A DNA stretch of 64,000 nt from Hydractinia symbiolongicarpus (lineage: Eukaryota > Cnidaria > Hydrozoa > Anthoathecata > Hydractiniidae), in the NCBI RefSeq assembly GCF_029227915.1, contig NC_079882.1, positions 25,735,001 to 25,799,000 of the forward strand, in the 5' to 3' direction. Numbering within the stretch: position 1 is the stretch's first letter; each line of letters begins with the position of its first letter. A model generated the notes under the pieces. The model saw only the letters and a list, made by a program, of their open reading frames with translations, was not told the origin of the DNA and made no database searches. Made by a program: the position numbers and the translations under genes. Below, piece by piece: positions 34,669 to 47,167 of the stretch.

Positions 34669-37600
34669 ATGAATGATATAGTTAAAAATACAGAACTTTT
34701 TGTTAACATCTTGGGTATGTCCAGAACTTCTGCTGTTCAAAAATGGGATCGAGAAGCATTTCAACGAGCATTCAGATGGGCTCATTATTTTGAACAGGTG
34801 AGCTTATAATGTATCTGAAGTAGTCTTTTTGAATCAACAGCAAATTATAAATTTAGTTTCCAGGTTGTTTAGTGGCCCCATTGGAAACCATCAACTAACT
34901 ATAGGTTTTCGTGATTTTCTGGACTAGCTACTTTAAATATTTATTATTAATATTATTGTTGTTGTTGTTGTTGTTGTTTTGTTACCTCCATGAAATACAG
35001 CCATTATGCAATATGTTAGAAGTTGGTAGTCTAATGTCTTTTTATATCAGACAATTTTATTGACTTAAGTAATCACATGACCAGTCGCAGTATAAAATGT
35101 AAAAAAGGAGAAAACGTAAACAAACATTTATAAAAATTGAACAAGGTAAAATATCATAGAAAATAAAGTTTTATACTAATCGATGAAAGCTTGTGGAAAA
35201 TGATGTCTTGGGTAATGTCTTATGGTAATATGAACAATTGCTTATTAAATTTCGTAACAAAAACAACAATTTTTGTAAATGTTTGCTTACATTTTTCCTT
35301 TTTTGCATTTTGAACTGTGGCTAATCATGTGATCACTATAAGTAATTAAAAACATCTGATATAAAAAGACATTAAGCTGCCAAGTTTATAATTAATATTG
35401 CAGCACTTAGTTTAGGGGTCATCTACAAAATTCGTAGCAATTCGTATCAAAAAAATTCGTATATGCTATACGAATTTTCTTTTGCCATACAGTAATTAAA
35501 TTCGTATGAAATTTTTCTAAATTCGTATAAAATTCGTATGAGTTTTTAATTAAATTCGTATGAGTTTTAAATTAAATTCGTATGAGTTTTAAATTAAATT
35601 CGTATGAGTTTTAAATTAAATTCGTATGAGTTTAAAAAAATTCGTATGAGTTTTAAATTAAATTCGTATAAGTTTTAAATTAAATTCGTATGAGTTAAAT
35701 TCGTACGAGTTTAACAAAAAATTCGTATGAGATTTTAATTAGATGCGTATGGTTTTAAAAAAAAGAAAATCGTTTGACATTGTATTAAATTCGTATATGA
35801 GTTTCAAAATAAAATATTTTTTAGATCGCATTTTAAAAGTTTAAAAACGAAAAACGGCGATAGAAATGTTTTTTTAGATCGCATGTTAAAAGTTGAAAAA
35901 CGAAAAACGGCGATAGAAATGTTTTTATAGATCGCATTTTTAAAAGTTTAAAAACGAAAAACGGCGATAGAAATGTTTTTTTTAGATCGCATTTTTAAAA
36001 GTTTAAAAACGAAAAACGGCGATAGAAATGTTTTTTTAGATCGCATTTTTAAAAGTATAAAAACGAAAAACGGCGATAGAAATGTTTTTTTAGATCGCAT
36101 TTTTAAAAGTTTAAAAACGAAAAACGGCGATAAAAATGTTTTTTTAGATCGCATGTTAAAAGTTGAAAAACGAAAAACGGCGATAGAAATGTTTTTTTAG
36201 ATCGCATTTTTAAAAGTTGAAAAACGAAAAACGGCGATAGAAATGTTTTTTTAGATCGCATTTTTAAAAGTTGAAAAACGAAAAACGGCGATAGAAATGT
36301 TTTTTTAGATCGCATGTTAAAAGTTGAAAAACGAAAAACGGCGATAGAAATGTTTTTTTAGATCGCATTTTTAAAAGTTGAAAAACGAAAAACGGCGATA
36401 GAAATGTTTTTTTAGATCGCATTTTTAAAAGTTGAAAAACGAAAAACGGCGATAGAAATGTTTTTTAGATCGCATTTTTAAAAGTTTAAAAACGAAAAAC
36501 GGCGATAAAAATGTTTTTTTAGATCGCATTTTTAAAAGTTGAAAAACGAAAAACGGCGATAGAAATGTTTTTTTAGATCGCATTTTTAAAAGTTGAAAAA
36601 CGAAAAACGGCGATAGAAATGTTTTTTAGATCGCATTTTTAAAAGTTGAAAAACGAAAAACGGCGATAGAAATGTTTTTTTAGATCGCATTTTTAAAAGT
36701 TGAAAAACGAAAAACGGCGATAGAAATGTTTTTTTAGATCGCATTTTTAAAAGTTGAAAAACGAAAAACGGCGATAGAAATGTTTTTTTAGATCGCATTT
36801 TAAAAAGTTTAAAAACGAAATATAATTCGTATAAAAATTCGTATAAAAGAGAATATAATTCGAATGACAATTCGTATGAAAGAGAATATAATTTGTATGA
36901 AAATTCGTATGAAAATCGTATAAAAGAGAATATAATTCGTATGACAATTCGTATGAAAATCGTATAAAATTCGTATTAGATTTTTTAAAAATCGTATAAC
37001 TATTTAACACTATACGAATTGTATACGATTTTTATACGAATTAAAAGCAATTAAATTCGTATATATTCGTATAAAATATCATACGAAATTTGTAGACGAC
37101 CCCTTAGCATTAGCACCATGACTACCATGGATCGAATCCTGCTCACTATCAGGCAAAATGTTAGCGCTACACAAAGTAGAATTTTTTATTTTTATTCCTT
37201 TTTATTTTTACAGGTGCACAAAAAAACTAAATCAAAAAGTCATGTTGTAGAGAAGATTTCGAAACATTTAACAGACGCTTGTAGTCAAATTGATAGTAAA
37301 ATTGGTCTCTCACCACTGTCCTATACTGACCTGCCAAGCGCCTCAGCTATTTTACGGAAAAATCTCTTGGAGAATCCTTATTTGAGTAATGATTTCTATT
37401 TGGAGTTAGTCAGTCAATTTCACTCACAACCAGAAGAAAAGGAAAACTTTAAAAGCCAACTACATTCTTTATCAAAGCTGAAAGCAACTTTACAAATATT
37501 GCAACTGATACAAAAACGTTTTGAAGATTGTGCTGTAAGTGAGCGAGACAAAGACAGTGGTATTGCAGATGATGACACTACTGAACTAAAAATGGGAGAG

Positions 37601-40600
37601 TTAGCTGTGACCAAAGGACAAATTACCGCCAATGCAGTTTTACTGAGGAAATGTCTTTTAAATGTTATTAAACAAGGTAATGCGTTTTTTTTAAAAAAAG
37701 AAGGAGAGATAACACTTTTTTATAAGCAACCAGGTGCTTTTTAAAAACGAATCAACTGGTTCGGAATAGCCTAAAGCAAGAAAGTGAAAAAATGACAAAA
37801 AAGGAATTAAAAACACCCATAGTTTCCATAGTAACATTTGATGACAACCTGCTTATTCGTTGTGTTATCGTGCCAAACATTCGAAGAGGTTTGGTGCATG
37901 AAGCTCTGAAGATAAAGCACACAAGTGACATTATATGTTACAACAAACGCAAACAAAACGAAGCATGTCATAATAAACTCACATTTTGAAACAAATTGCT
38001 AACAAAAAAACAGCCTATCATTCATGGTTGAAAGTCTTGCGATTGAAACGTTTATGGTCTTAAACGGCATTTAGTTGACAAAAAATCAAAATTTTGATGT
38101 GACCATCATGTTCAGCATACCTTTTTATTAACTGTGCCAATTTTTGTCGAAAATAAAGTAGTTTTAATTTTTGGACAAATTTTGGCCTGAAATGACATTT
38201 AGGTGACAAAAAATCAAATTTTTGTATCACCATCATATTCAGCATACTTCATTTGTTAACTGTGCCAAATTTGGCCAAAAATGAAGTGGTTTTAATTTTT
38301 GGACCAATTTTGGCTTAAAATGACATTTAAGGTGGCAAAAAATCAAAATTTTGATGTGACCATCATGTTCAGCATACTTTATTTGTTAACTGTGGCAAAT
38401 TTTGTTGAAAATAAAGTAGTTTTAATTTTTGGAACAATTTTGGCCTAAAATGACATTTAAGGTGGCAAAAAATTAAAATTTTAATGTCACCATCATGTTC
38501 AGCATACTTTATTTGTTAACTGTGGCAAATTTTGTTGAAAATAAAGTAGTTTTAATTTTTGGACCAATTTTAGCCTAAAATGACATTTAAGGTGGCAAAA
38601 AATTAAAATTTTAATGTCACCATCATGTTCAGCATACTTTATTTGTTAACTGTGGCAAGTTTTGTTGAAAATAAAGTAGTTTTAATTTTTGGACCAATTT
38701 TAGCCTAAAATGACATTTAAGGTGGCAAAAAATCAAATTTTTGTATCACCATCATATTCAACATACTTCATTTGTTAACTGTGCCAATTTTGGCCTAAAA
38801 TGTCATTTAAGGTGGGAAAAAAATTAAAATTTTAATGTCACCATCATGTTCAGCATACTTTTTTGTTAACAGTGCCAAATTTTGTCGAAAACAAATACCA
38901 ATTTGGCCTGAAACTTAGGGAGTTTGGGAAAGAATCTTAAATCTTAATTTACGAAGTTTAAATCTGTGACGTTGCAATTGACTATTTAGGACAGGGTTAG
39001 TTAGTCAGTTATACCAATACTATCCTTCTCTCAGAGAAACGTGAAATCCCAGGGTCGCTTTTTTCTCAAAAAATGCTCCGAAAGAAACATCGACGGTTTT
39101 AAAGAATTTCCTACGCCTTCGGGCGCGGAATTCAAAAACTTAGCAAAAGATGAACATGTCCAACTTTTAAAAAAACTTATAAAACGAAAAAAAGTTGTAC
39201 ATCTTCCCTGTTTACACAGTAAGTTTTTTATTTTACATTTAAACGGTTCGTTTAAACTTACCGTGTATTTTAGCCTTAGTCATCAGTAATATGGAGTATC
39301 ATAGTCAGACAAAACGCCTGGTTAAGAAATTTAGTGAGCTTTTACGTTGACTGACCAAGCAACTTTATTCCATTATAACAGCAATGACTGCCATTAGGGC
39401 ACCCAACAATTTTCAAAACTCCCTTCCCTAAGTATAGAATAATTTCACAATAAAATTAATCATGTTTATGTTTCCAGCCCCTTCGTTATGCAATGAAAGG
39501 AAATTCCAGTTGCACAATAAACTTGAGAATATGATAAGACATGAGAGAGGTGTTGACGTGCTGTTGCTGTCTTTGATTTGTGATGACAAAGATGCTGAAG
39601 TATCGAATTATCTGTTGTCATTTATCGAAGGTGAGTAGAGAACAGTTGTTTGTCACGGGGGTTATGCTTGATATGATTCTATCCTGCTCCTCTATAAATT
39701 ACTTATTACGTAAGGAGTCATTGGTATTATTTTTTTTTGAAATGCACATTTAAAAGGATAAATTTTTGCGTACATTAAGTTTTGCGAATTTTGTGAAAAT
39801 TTTCAGTTTTAAGTCCACACAAAATTTACGAGGTATTTTTTTCATACCTTAAAGAATTAATTTTAGCAAGGAATTTTTTAAAAATCAAATTTAATTTTCG
39901 CGAGAACTAATTTTAACAAGCCCTAATATTTCGCAAAAGTTAAATTTTACGAATTCCGCGAGAAAAGGATTTAATTAAATTTTTATTTTTTTGATTTATG
40001 TAGGCGAAATAAAATAATTGCTGAAGTTGAAATTCACATTCCAGTTGCAGACAAAGCAGTTAGTTCATCTTTTTTACTTTTAGATATTTTGGTGCCAAAA
40101 TGGAAAGAGAACTGGAAAGGGTTTTTGCAGTTACCTCTATCAAAGCTTTTCTCTCAGTGTTTTGTTGTGTATTCAGACTTCAAGAGGGTGTACTTTGATT
40201 TGATGCAACATTGTGGCAAAAAATTGCAAGAAGAAATTGAAAAACACGATTTTGTGTTACTTATGGAGAAGTAAGTTCTATTGTTTGTGTTGAAACTCCC
40301 TGAAATAAATTTGTGTGTATTCTTATAAAACTAGTCGTTAGCCCGTGGAAAAATCCACGGGTTCGCCCGTCCTTTTATACCTAATTGCGTGCGTCTCGTT
40401 ACTTGCGCAGCTAAGCTACCATTTTGCGTGACGGACACACGTATGCGGGTATTATAATATAGATATGACCTTAACGTATAAATTTTGGAAGCATTGCATG
40501 TGCTCGCAATATTGTTTATGAAAACAAGGTTTGTTAAACTGGGTTACTGTAGTATAAACGGGTATACATGCAATACATACAACATTAAAACACGTTAAGT

Positions 40601-41162
40601 TATAACTTTAGATGCGGATGGGGTATTGTTAGCGGAATACACTTTTAACCGTAAACGTGTAATCTCACCCTTGTTTTGCTTTTTGAATAAAATAAATTTG
40701 ATGCAAGTTAATCCTTTTGTTGTCACAACCAGAAATTATCATTGTTCAAATTTTTATCAGCAGCTTATCATTTGACCAGAAAAGCTGCCATTTAAGTTTA
40801 CGAAAATTATTCTGCGCACCAAGTGACTTTGGAAACAAATAAGTTTTAAAGTTTCAGGTCCGGGCACAATAGATTTGACGAGAGCCGAAACTGGGTAGGA
40901 TAAGTAATTGGATACAATATGGTCATTAAGTATCTGTTCTGTGTTTAGATCCGATTGCTCGCCCAATGAACAGATGTGCAAGTATTACTATTTTCTTTTT
41001 CATAACTTGTTACAAACACTCTCACAAACGAATCTTGAATGCGAAATGCAGGTCGAAGCGTTTGTGAGAAAACAGTGCGAAGGGCTTAGTGATCACACGG
41101 TGACTGAGTCGAATGTTTGGAGAAAACTGTCACATGACATGATGGTGTCTTCTGCTATTTAA
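34669..41162 (+). CDS. FANCF: Fanconi anaemia group F protein homologue (FANCF)
   Basis: Adaptor of the Fanconi core complex, which monoubiquitinates FANCD2/FANCI in crosslink repair (family role). Exons: 34669-34797, 37214-37676, 39035-39218, 39478-39630, 40084-40270, 40949-41162. Similarity is seen at KWDREAFQRAFRWAHYFEQV, matching the vertebrate WDxxxVRRALQWARYL motif; at ILRKNLLENPYLSNDFYLEL; and at KRVYFDLMQHCGKKLQEEIE, matching the C-terminal helical repeats. Splice phases fit at every junction except exon 2 to 3 (phase 1 into phase 0). A short exon in 37677-39034 is therefore probably missed, or one boundary is wrong. Total about 442 aa against 374 in human. Human FANCF has no introns; this gene has at least five. 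TTTTAG lies 4 nt before the ATG. Confidence 0.82.
34953..34979. repeat. (TTG)n microsatellite
   Basis: Tandem TTG trimers within FANCF intron 1. Confidence 0.8.
35415..37103. mobile_element. Non-autonomous Harbinger-like element filled with tandem repeats
   Basis: The left end GGGGTCATCTACAAAATTCG and the right end CGAAATTTGTAGACGACCCC are inverted repeats with two mismatches, flanked on both sides by TTA (35412-35414 and 37104-37106). A three-base TWA-type duplication is typical of PIF/Harbinger insertions. The interior is two blocks of ATTCGTAT-rich short repeats around a 54-bp satellite; there is no transposase. It sits wholly inside FANCF intron 1. Confidence 0.8.
35818..36830. repeat. 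Satellite of about 54-bp units, roughly 19 copies
   Basis: Each unit contains TTTAGATCGCATTTTTAAAA and then AACGAAAAACGGCGATAGAA. Sequence varies slightly (TTTAAAAACG or TTGAAAAACG; occasional GATAAAAATG). Open frames in it on both strands are by-products of the period being divisible by three. Confidence 0.95.
37985..38915. repeat. Satellite of about 130-bp units, seven copies, with unique leader
   Basis: The ACCATCAT landmark recurs at about 38102, 38230, 38360, 38490, 38620, 38749 and 38840, so the period is 129-130 bp with a shortened last unit. A leader containing ACAGCCTATCATTCATGG precedes the array. The same leader plus a single unit is found at 51600-51795, so this is a dispersed element with an expandable tandem core. 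It lies in FANCF intron 2. Confidence 0.9.
39745..39975. mobile_element. CGCGAAAATT-type dispersed repeat
   Basis: Contains GAATTAATTTTAGC, TTTTCGCGAGAACTAATTTT and ATTCCGCGAG motifs shared with 47925-48340 and 56420-56540. It lies in FANCF intron 4. Confidence 0.55.
40334..40465. mobile_element. Short interspersed repeat starting CTAGTCGTTAGCCCGTGG
   Basis: Begins with an 8-bp-arm hairpin (CCCGTGGA/TCCACGGG) and ends GACGGACACACGTATGCGGG then TATTATAATATAGATA, like the ends of the repeats at 8163 and 9348. GC-rich against its surroundings. FANCF intron 5. Confidence 0.6.
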
Positions 41163-41661
41163 AAACATTTTTATTTAATCGAGTGTAATTTTATATCACG
41201 AAGAATTGTGTTTAAATACTTTTTGTTTTGACTTAATTTACGTTTTGAGATTTGTGTTAAACAACTAGCCAGGCTAAAAGTTTCATTTAACCAGACGTTA
41301 TCCTTGATAATCTAACAAGAAACCAACAAGACTGTTATTTAAAAACGAAAATTCTATTTTTTTCTGGCTTTTTAGTTGATAGCAACGAAGTGCAGAAAGT
41401 AAAAGTTGAAATCCTGTAAAATTCAAATGTTACTTAGCAACTTTGAGGCCGAAATTAAAATTTTGCTCCTAGAAAGGTTGGGATAAAACAATAGAGTTGC
41501 TTATAAATTATATAAAAAATGTGTATTTATCTGAAATTGAAAAAAAAACCCAACACGCTCTACTTAGGTTAGAAGTCCCAAAATCTTATTTTTGTGACGT
41601 CACATAAATACTTCCATCTTTCTAAGTTCTTTCAATTTTCTGTCTTTGAGAAAAACCCATT

Positions 41662-41905
41662 TTATGGCGCGTGGCTTTGTGGTTATGGAGCTCGCTTCGC
41701 ACTCACAAGGTCCGTGGTGCAGTCCTCAGCGCGAGAACGTTTAGCAAGTGCCTTTACCACAGCTAAGGGTCAACCCATGCCATGTGAGGGAAATTGGGTA
41801 GGTATTACCGGTGTATACTTAATGTATGCATTCCGAACACAGGACCTACATTGATAACAGTGTTTCCTACACTGAAGTGGCTATATCCTGTATAAATATT
41901 CGGAA
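41662..41905 (+). mobile_element. tRNA-derived SINE (family A)
   Basis: A-box-like TGGCTTTGTGGTTA and a degenerate B-box near 41710 lead into a body with GGGTCAACCCATGCCATGTG and AGGGAAATTGGG, matching the copy at 55786-56125. Ends in an AATAATAATAATAAG tail. Confidence 0.75.
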
Positions 41906-43070
41906 TAAAAATAATAATAATAAGAAGAATAATCAAAGGGTTAAAAACCCTTTATTTTACGCGTCCACAATTTTCATGAATATGTATTTTTCAATTAAAA
42001 CATATTCAAGTATTTGTTAATTTTGTTCTTCAATATGCTGAAAAAAGTTACAAGTAAAAATGCTGCAAAAATGAGCAGATATGGATAACATGCTTACATA
42101 AAAAAACCAAAGACATAGACGTTGTTTGTTGACAGTAAATATATGTTATCAAAGAAGTCAAATATTGTTTTATCCTAGAAAAATTACCTAATTCGTGCAA
42201 ATTTTTTATTTTTCGGACGGATTTTGATTAAGAAAAGTCAATGTGCAAAAATACATATAAAAACGAAAGTAAATAGATGATATTTTTTTGGAGTATTTTT
42301 TTGCGTAATTTGCAGGAATAAGAGATAATAAGTCTTAATATATATATTATATGAATCCAAAAAATTCATAGTTTATCAAGTTCTAATTAAGGATTTTAAA
42401 TTCATCAGAGTAGTGGAAGAAAATTTCTTAAAATTAGCTATTTAATTTGAGACTTGTTGATCATCGCAAAAGCAGGTATCGAAATTACACACGAAATATA
42501 ATTTAAAATATCATAAAATCGGCAAAAATTGAAACGGTAGAAATATCTTAAAAACGACTAAATGTGTAAATGGGCTTGAAAAGAAAATACATAATAGTCG
42601 AAATGCGACTTTACAAATGTTGTATAGCATTGAATGGTGTGTAGTGACTGTTCCGACTTTTGTCCAGGATTGACTGCTAAAAAAATTTTTTAACGTCAGA
42701 TTGGGGATTAGGTCCCAATGCTAACTCAAAGTCATGAAGAATCACTAGCACAAATCGGATACTTCAACTTATTCCAAAGAAATTGACAGAAATTTTTTTG
42801 GTTTTTTTTTTATGGTGGAATCTTGCAAATATAAAATATCGGGGTAAAGAATAGTGGGAGGAACACAGTCAGAAAAAATGTCAATTCCTTGCAAAATTTT
42901 TAGGCTATTTGTGACCTCGCCCCAGGCATTTCCACGCTTATAATATTCTGATGGGACAGTTCCGTAAGTTACTTTCTACTCGTTGTTTATTTTGCAGAAC
43001 GTTAAAAATGCATCCTTCACAAAACAAATGCTGAAAATGTCGTCATATAAATAAGAATAAAAAAAATGTT
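41906..43070. other. Intergenic, nothing recognised
   Basis: AT-rich; the right edge holds the poly(A) region of the Jupiter-like gene. Confidence 0.5.
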
Positions 43071-43076
43071 TTTATT
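43071..43076 (-). terminator. Poly(A) signal of the Jupiter-like gene
   Basis: AATAAA on the minus strand, 24 nt after the stop codon. Confidence 0.5.
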
Positions 43077-43100
43077 TACATAAACCGGATGATTTTGTGT

Positions 43101-44738
43101 TCAAAAGATATGTGACTGGTTGTTTCGTAGTGCAAATGGAGATTGCCGTTTCTGTTGAACTTTCATTGGTGACCACGGTGCACAAGGAAATATACCAGAT
43201 AACGGTTCAGTTGCTATGTCGGTCTCCTTTGGTGGCGTTGAGGCGCCATTTGATTCACTTCTATCAATTATGCGTTCGTTGTTGTTTACAGATTTCGTCG
43301 ATTCAGACTCCTCGTTCTTAACGCTGCAAAATACTTGTGATTTCATTCTGGCTTCCTGGCATTTGTTGATGGGGATTATATTCGGAGGCTCTGGCTCCTC
43401 TTCAAATAAATTAATGTTACATTTACCACCTGGTGGATTAATAACTCTAAAATGAAGGAGTAACAGTGAAAAATATATTTAAAAAATGTAGTATCCTTTG
43501 TAACCTAATTACAGCGGATAGATAAATATTGGGAAGAAAGAAATCAATGTGTGACTTAAAATTTCATAAGGAAGCCAATACCATAATTCACGAAATTTTC
43601 GCGTTTTTTTTTATTTTTTAAAGGCAAAAAATTTATTCATCAACAGTTCATACCAATTGTTACCAATAACTGATCAAAATGTTTGTATAACAAACAGTGT
43701 GTCACCCTTTCATGTATTGAGTGAATAACATTAATACCTTGAGTGACTTTTGAAGAACCATATGTGTCCTCTACCTCCTTTTGTTAAATCTAATTCGTTT
43801 TCGATACAAGTTTCCAGGTGAAAATTTAAACTGTTTCGAAAAAATTACAATCTCACCCTCGTTATAACAAATATTGTAAATGTCGAATTTGTTCCATAAA
43901 ATACTTTTAAGCACACTAAGCTACATTGTATAAATAACAACAGAATACGGACAGAACATAATCACGAACTGAACATTTCGCTTAATTTTTTAAAAAAGAA
44001 AAAGATCTCTGTGAGTCATTATTTACCCCGTTTTTTAGTTTCCCACTGGAGTACCCATTTTATTTACATGCATTTTTAACATTCGATTTAGTAAACTTAT
44101 AGTGAGTTGGCGTTACAACCATATTTCAACCCCAACCTTTTAACTTGTCTATATAAAAGACCTTTCTTTTTTTCTATCTCTAACTTATCAACTGTAAAAT
44201 CTGATCAAATTCTTTCCCAACATCTAAATGGAGTCCCCCTCTTCTAACTACCATACCTAAACAATTTAGAACAAAAAGGAGAATTTTTTCAAAAGATCAT
44301 TTTTGAGTGAGCATTCTTTTCAAATAGAATTATTGACTAACCATTTATAAAACATTTAAAATAAAGGATTTAAAATTATACTTCATTTTGTCCCTTATAA
44401 GGACTTCATTATTAATGTATTTACACTCAGACGTTCTGCATTTTCGCCAGGGTTCAATAAAGGGATAAAAATATTTCCCGAATTAATTTTGCATCACAGA
44501 ATGACTGCACTTATTTATCATGGTGGGTTATATATACCAACCGAATTTCTTTTTGAATTGTTTCCCACTCAAGCAACAAAAAATGCTATACAAACCGCAC
44601 ATTCAATTCATTAAAACAAGACAAAAATAACTTGATCTAAGTGCAATGATCCTGAAAAATTAAAAAGAGACAAAAACAAAACAAAGAGAAAAAATAATAA
44701 AAATAGAAGAAAATAAACGAGTAAAAATTCAACCTCAT
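43101..44738 (-). CDS. Jupiter microtubule-associated homologue (JPT1/JPT2, HN1-like)
   Basis: Small, largely disordered microtubule-associated protein family. The terminal exon 43101-43446 encodes VINPPGGKCNINLFEEEPEP followed by MKSQVF. This matches the family order of a PPGGxSSNLF box and a short MASNIF-like box, after which comes an acidic, Ser/Thr-rich tail. The first exon proposed here is only five coding bases (ATGAG at 44734-44738, donor GTTGAA). It restores frame with the 1-nt overhang and gives MRVINPPGG, about 117 aa. That donor is weak, so another first exon is possible. Only one PPGGK box is present, whereas vertebrate members often have several. Confidence 0.65.
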
Positions 44739-46820
44739 CTTGCTTTGCTTGTTCCTTCAGCTCGATGTTTCCTCAAACGGAATCTCCTCTCGTATGTTTC
44801 GTTTGTTTAACACAAACTTAAAATCAGTGAACGTTCGAAAACTCACTAATGCGTGTCTAATTAGTGGTTTTTTTGAAACAACTTATTTCTTTTTTTAATT
44901 AACTCCCGCTACACTTCATTAACGAAGCTCGCTAAATAGTTAGACTTTGCCTAAACAACACCACTTCAAAACTCCATCAAATATTTGGAACTATATATAC
45001 AAAAAATTACCAATAATAAGCGAAGTTAGTTTCCCGTGTATTCAGTGAGTAGAAAATGCTGCCGAAAGTCGAGCATTTCAAGCCTTCTGTTCGTTTGTTA
45101 AGATCAGGTCAAGCTGAGATACTCAATTCATTTTATTTCGTCGCCTGCTGCGAAAGTTCAAACATGTTGTAAAAAGACGCGATATGATGCTTTGATACGC
45201 GCGAATAAATTACTTTGGCTGTTTTTTAATACTGTTCATTTTTTAATTCATTAATTCTTGTTATATTTATCTTTATTTTTTTTTTTTTTTTTGCGCACCT
45301 GCACAAGATTCATTTAAAAAAAACCTTTTTAGACTTCATTGGAAAATGTTAATGAAAATAGTTCATGAATTTCAGCTTCCCATGCAGATATGTTTAGCTC
45401 TATATTTAGCTAAATCACAAACATTTTCACAAGAAAAAATCGAAAAGTTCCTGCTCAAAGAGTTCGGATTTTTAGACATTTGAAACCAACCGATGGTGAA
45501 ACGAAACACTAGTGTAAAAAATTTGTTATTTACTCGCTGAATTTAAAAAAAAATATACAAAATAAAGGTAAAATTGTGCTTTACGTTATTGGTCTACGGT
45601 AATTTTTGCAATTGCAAATTTAATAAAAAAGAGAAAACAACATCTAAAAATCTTTTTTAAGTGGCTACTTGGTTATCATCTCCCCCTACAAGTGTCAGAA
45701 TTATAACATAGATAAAATTTCAGTTTAAACATTTTTTAACGGTTCTTTAAAACTCAACTTGATTTTCTGGACATTTTTTTTGTTGCAAGAAAACAAATTT
45801 CACAAAAATTAATCAGTTTAAGAGAAGCAAGCTAAGTATCATTAGCTATACACTTTTTACAATGAGAAGGGTGGAAATGTGAAGGGAGGCATTGGGGAGG
45901 AAAGGAGATATAGCGATGTGTCGAGATATCTGATTTCTGATTATATCACATAGCACACACACAAAAAAACCCACAGCAATACGTGACTACAAAAATTATA
46001 GTTGAAATTTGAGAACGTGTTTTAAAACAGACTTGATGAGAAAAATTATGCCGAAAGTGATTTTTTGTAATTAGAATGAATCAAGACAACAACACAACTA
46101 GCTAATTCCAACTTGTCATAAAAAAACGCCTCATAAAATTTAAGAAAAACGAGAAGTAAGAACAATGAATATGTTATATATACAAAAAGACGTTTTCACA
46201 ATCCAGCTAGAATATAAGCTGATAAGTTAACATATAAAAATTATAATGTTAAAATTTTGCAAGACTGAATAAGAGATACTGAGTTTTAGAGGCAAGATTG
46301 GAAAACTACTCTAATAGCCATTACTCAAGAATCTCAACACAAAGAGCTAAACTGGTTTGCACAGTTCTGAAACATTTCTTGCATAAAGAAATTGGTCAGC
46401 CGATAATAATTAAGTACTCAGAAACCCAGAACTTAAGCAGAGATTCTTAACAGTACGTATAAGATTGGATAAGAAAATTACTTTTTAACTGTATTGACAG
46501 ATTTCTAATCTGATTGGACATGTTTTTGCTTTTTTCTATCTAAAAAGAAGATCAACCAGAATTAAAGCAAGTTGTTAGCAATAATTTTTGATTTTATGTC
46601 AATTTTTTACATTACTTCCATTTATAGATATTCCATTCCTTCTATCCTTATGATGTACAATTAATTATCTTACTCGGTGGTTGAAAAAACAGGGAGGACT
46701 ACAAATAATGCATTCTTGTATAAAATAGACTAATCATACAGATTTCCATAACTTACTAAACATATCATCTTAACATACTAACATACATAATAAATGCCCC
46801 CCTCAAACAAGCATCCTTTT
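44739..46820. other. Upstream region of the Jupiter-like gene and intergenic DNA
   Basis: A TATATATA string near 44990-45000 is a possible promoter element on the minus strand (weak). A T14-type run occurs at about 45278-45291. No further gene found. Confidence 0.4.
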
Positions 46821-47167
46821 GAAATATTTTATTTTTAAAGCTATCCCTGTGTTTGGGCATTTATTCGTGAAAATACGGGACCGAAATTTATAATAAAGCA
46901 CTGCGTCTCCTCTAATTTGTAGATTAAGGCTTTTTACATTTTTCACTCTTCATTTCAGGGAGACAGTACAAGCATTTGATCAAATGATAAGAAAAGTGAG
47001 ACAATGGTCTGCAGTTTAAAAATCCATATAGAAAAAAAAACGTGCACGAAAAAATGTGGACCAAGCGGAGTATGACCATAGTTTAGTAATATTTCAAAAT
47101 TTTTAATAAGTTAAAGAAAAAAAGAAGAAAAAATTAAAAATAGATATTTTTAAAAAACTAATTTCAT

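Noticed and set aside
35818-36870. Several repetitive open frames on both strands
   Set aside because: They are translations of the 54-bp satellite, whose unit is a multiple of three; no start context or splice pattern supports genes.
37792-37989. Additional FANCF exon
   Set aside because: No acceptor in front, no similarity to the family, and it does not repair the exon 2-3 phase.
35450-38915. Regularly spaced repeats that could suggest a CRISPR-like array
   Set aside because: Units abut without unique spacers, no cas-like gene is present and the context is a eukaryotic intron.
43097-43455. Plus-strand open frames over the Jupiter-like exon
   Set aside because: They are shadows of the minus-strand exon, which has the recognisable PPGGK box and frame-consistent splice site.
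45058-45180. Small plus-strand frame starting MLPKVEHFKPSV
   Set aside because: Only 39 codons with no homologue recognised; lies upstream of the Jupiter-like gene and is more likely chance.
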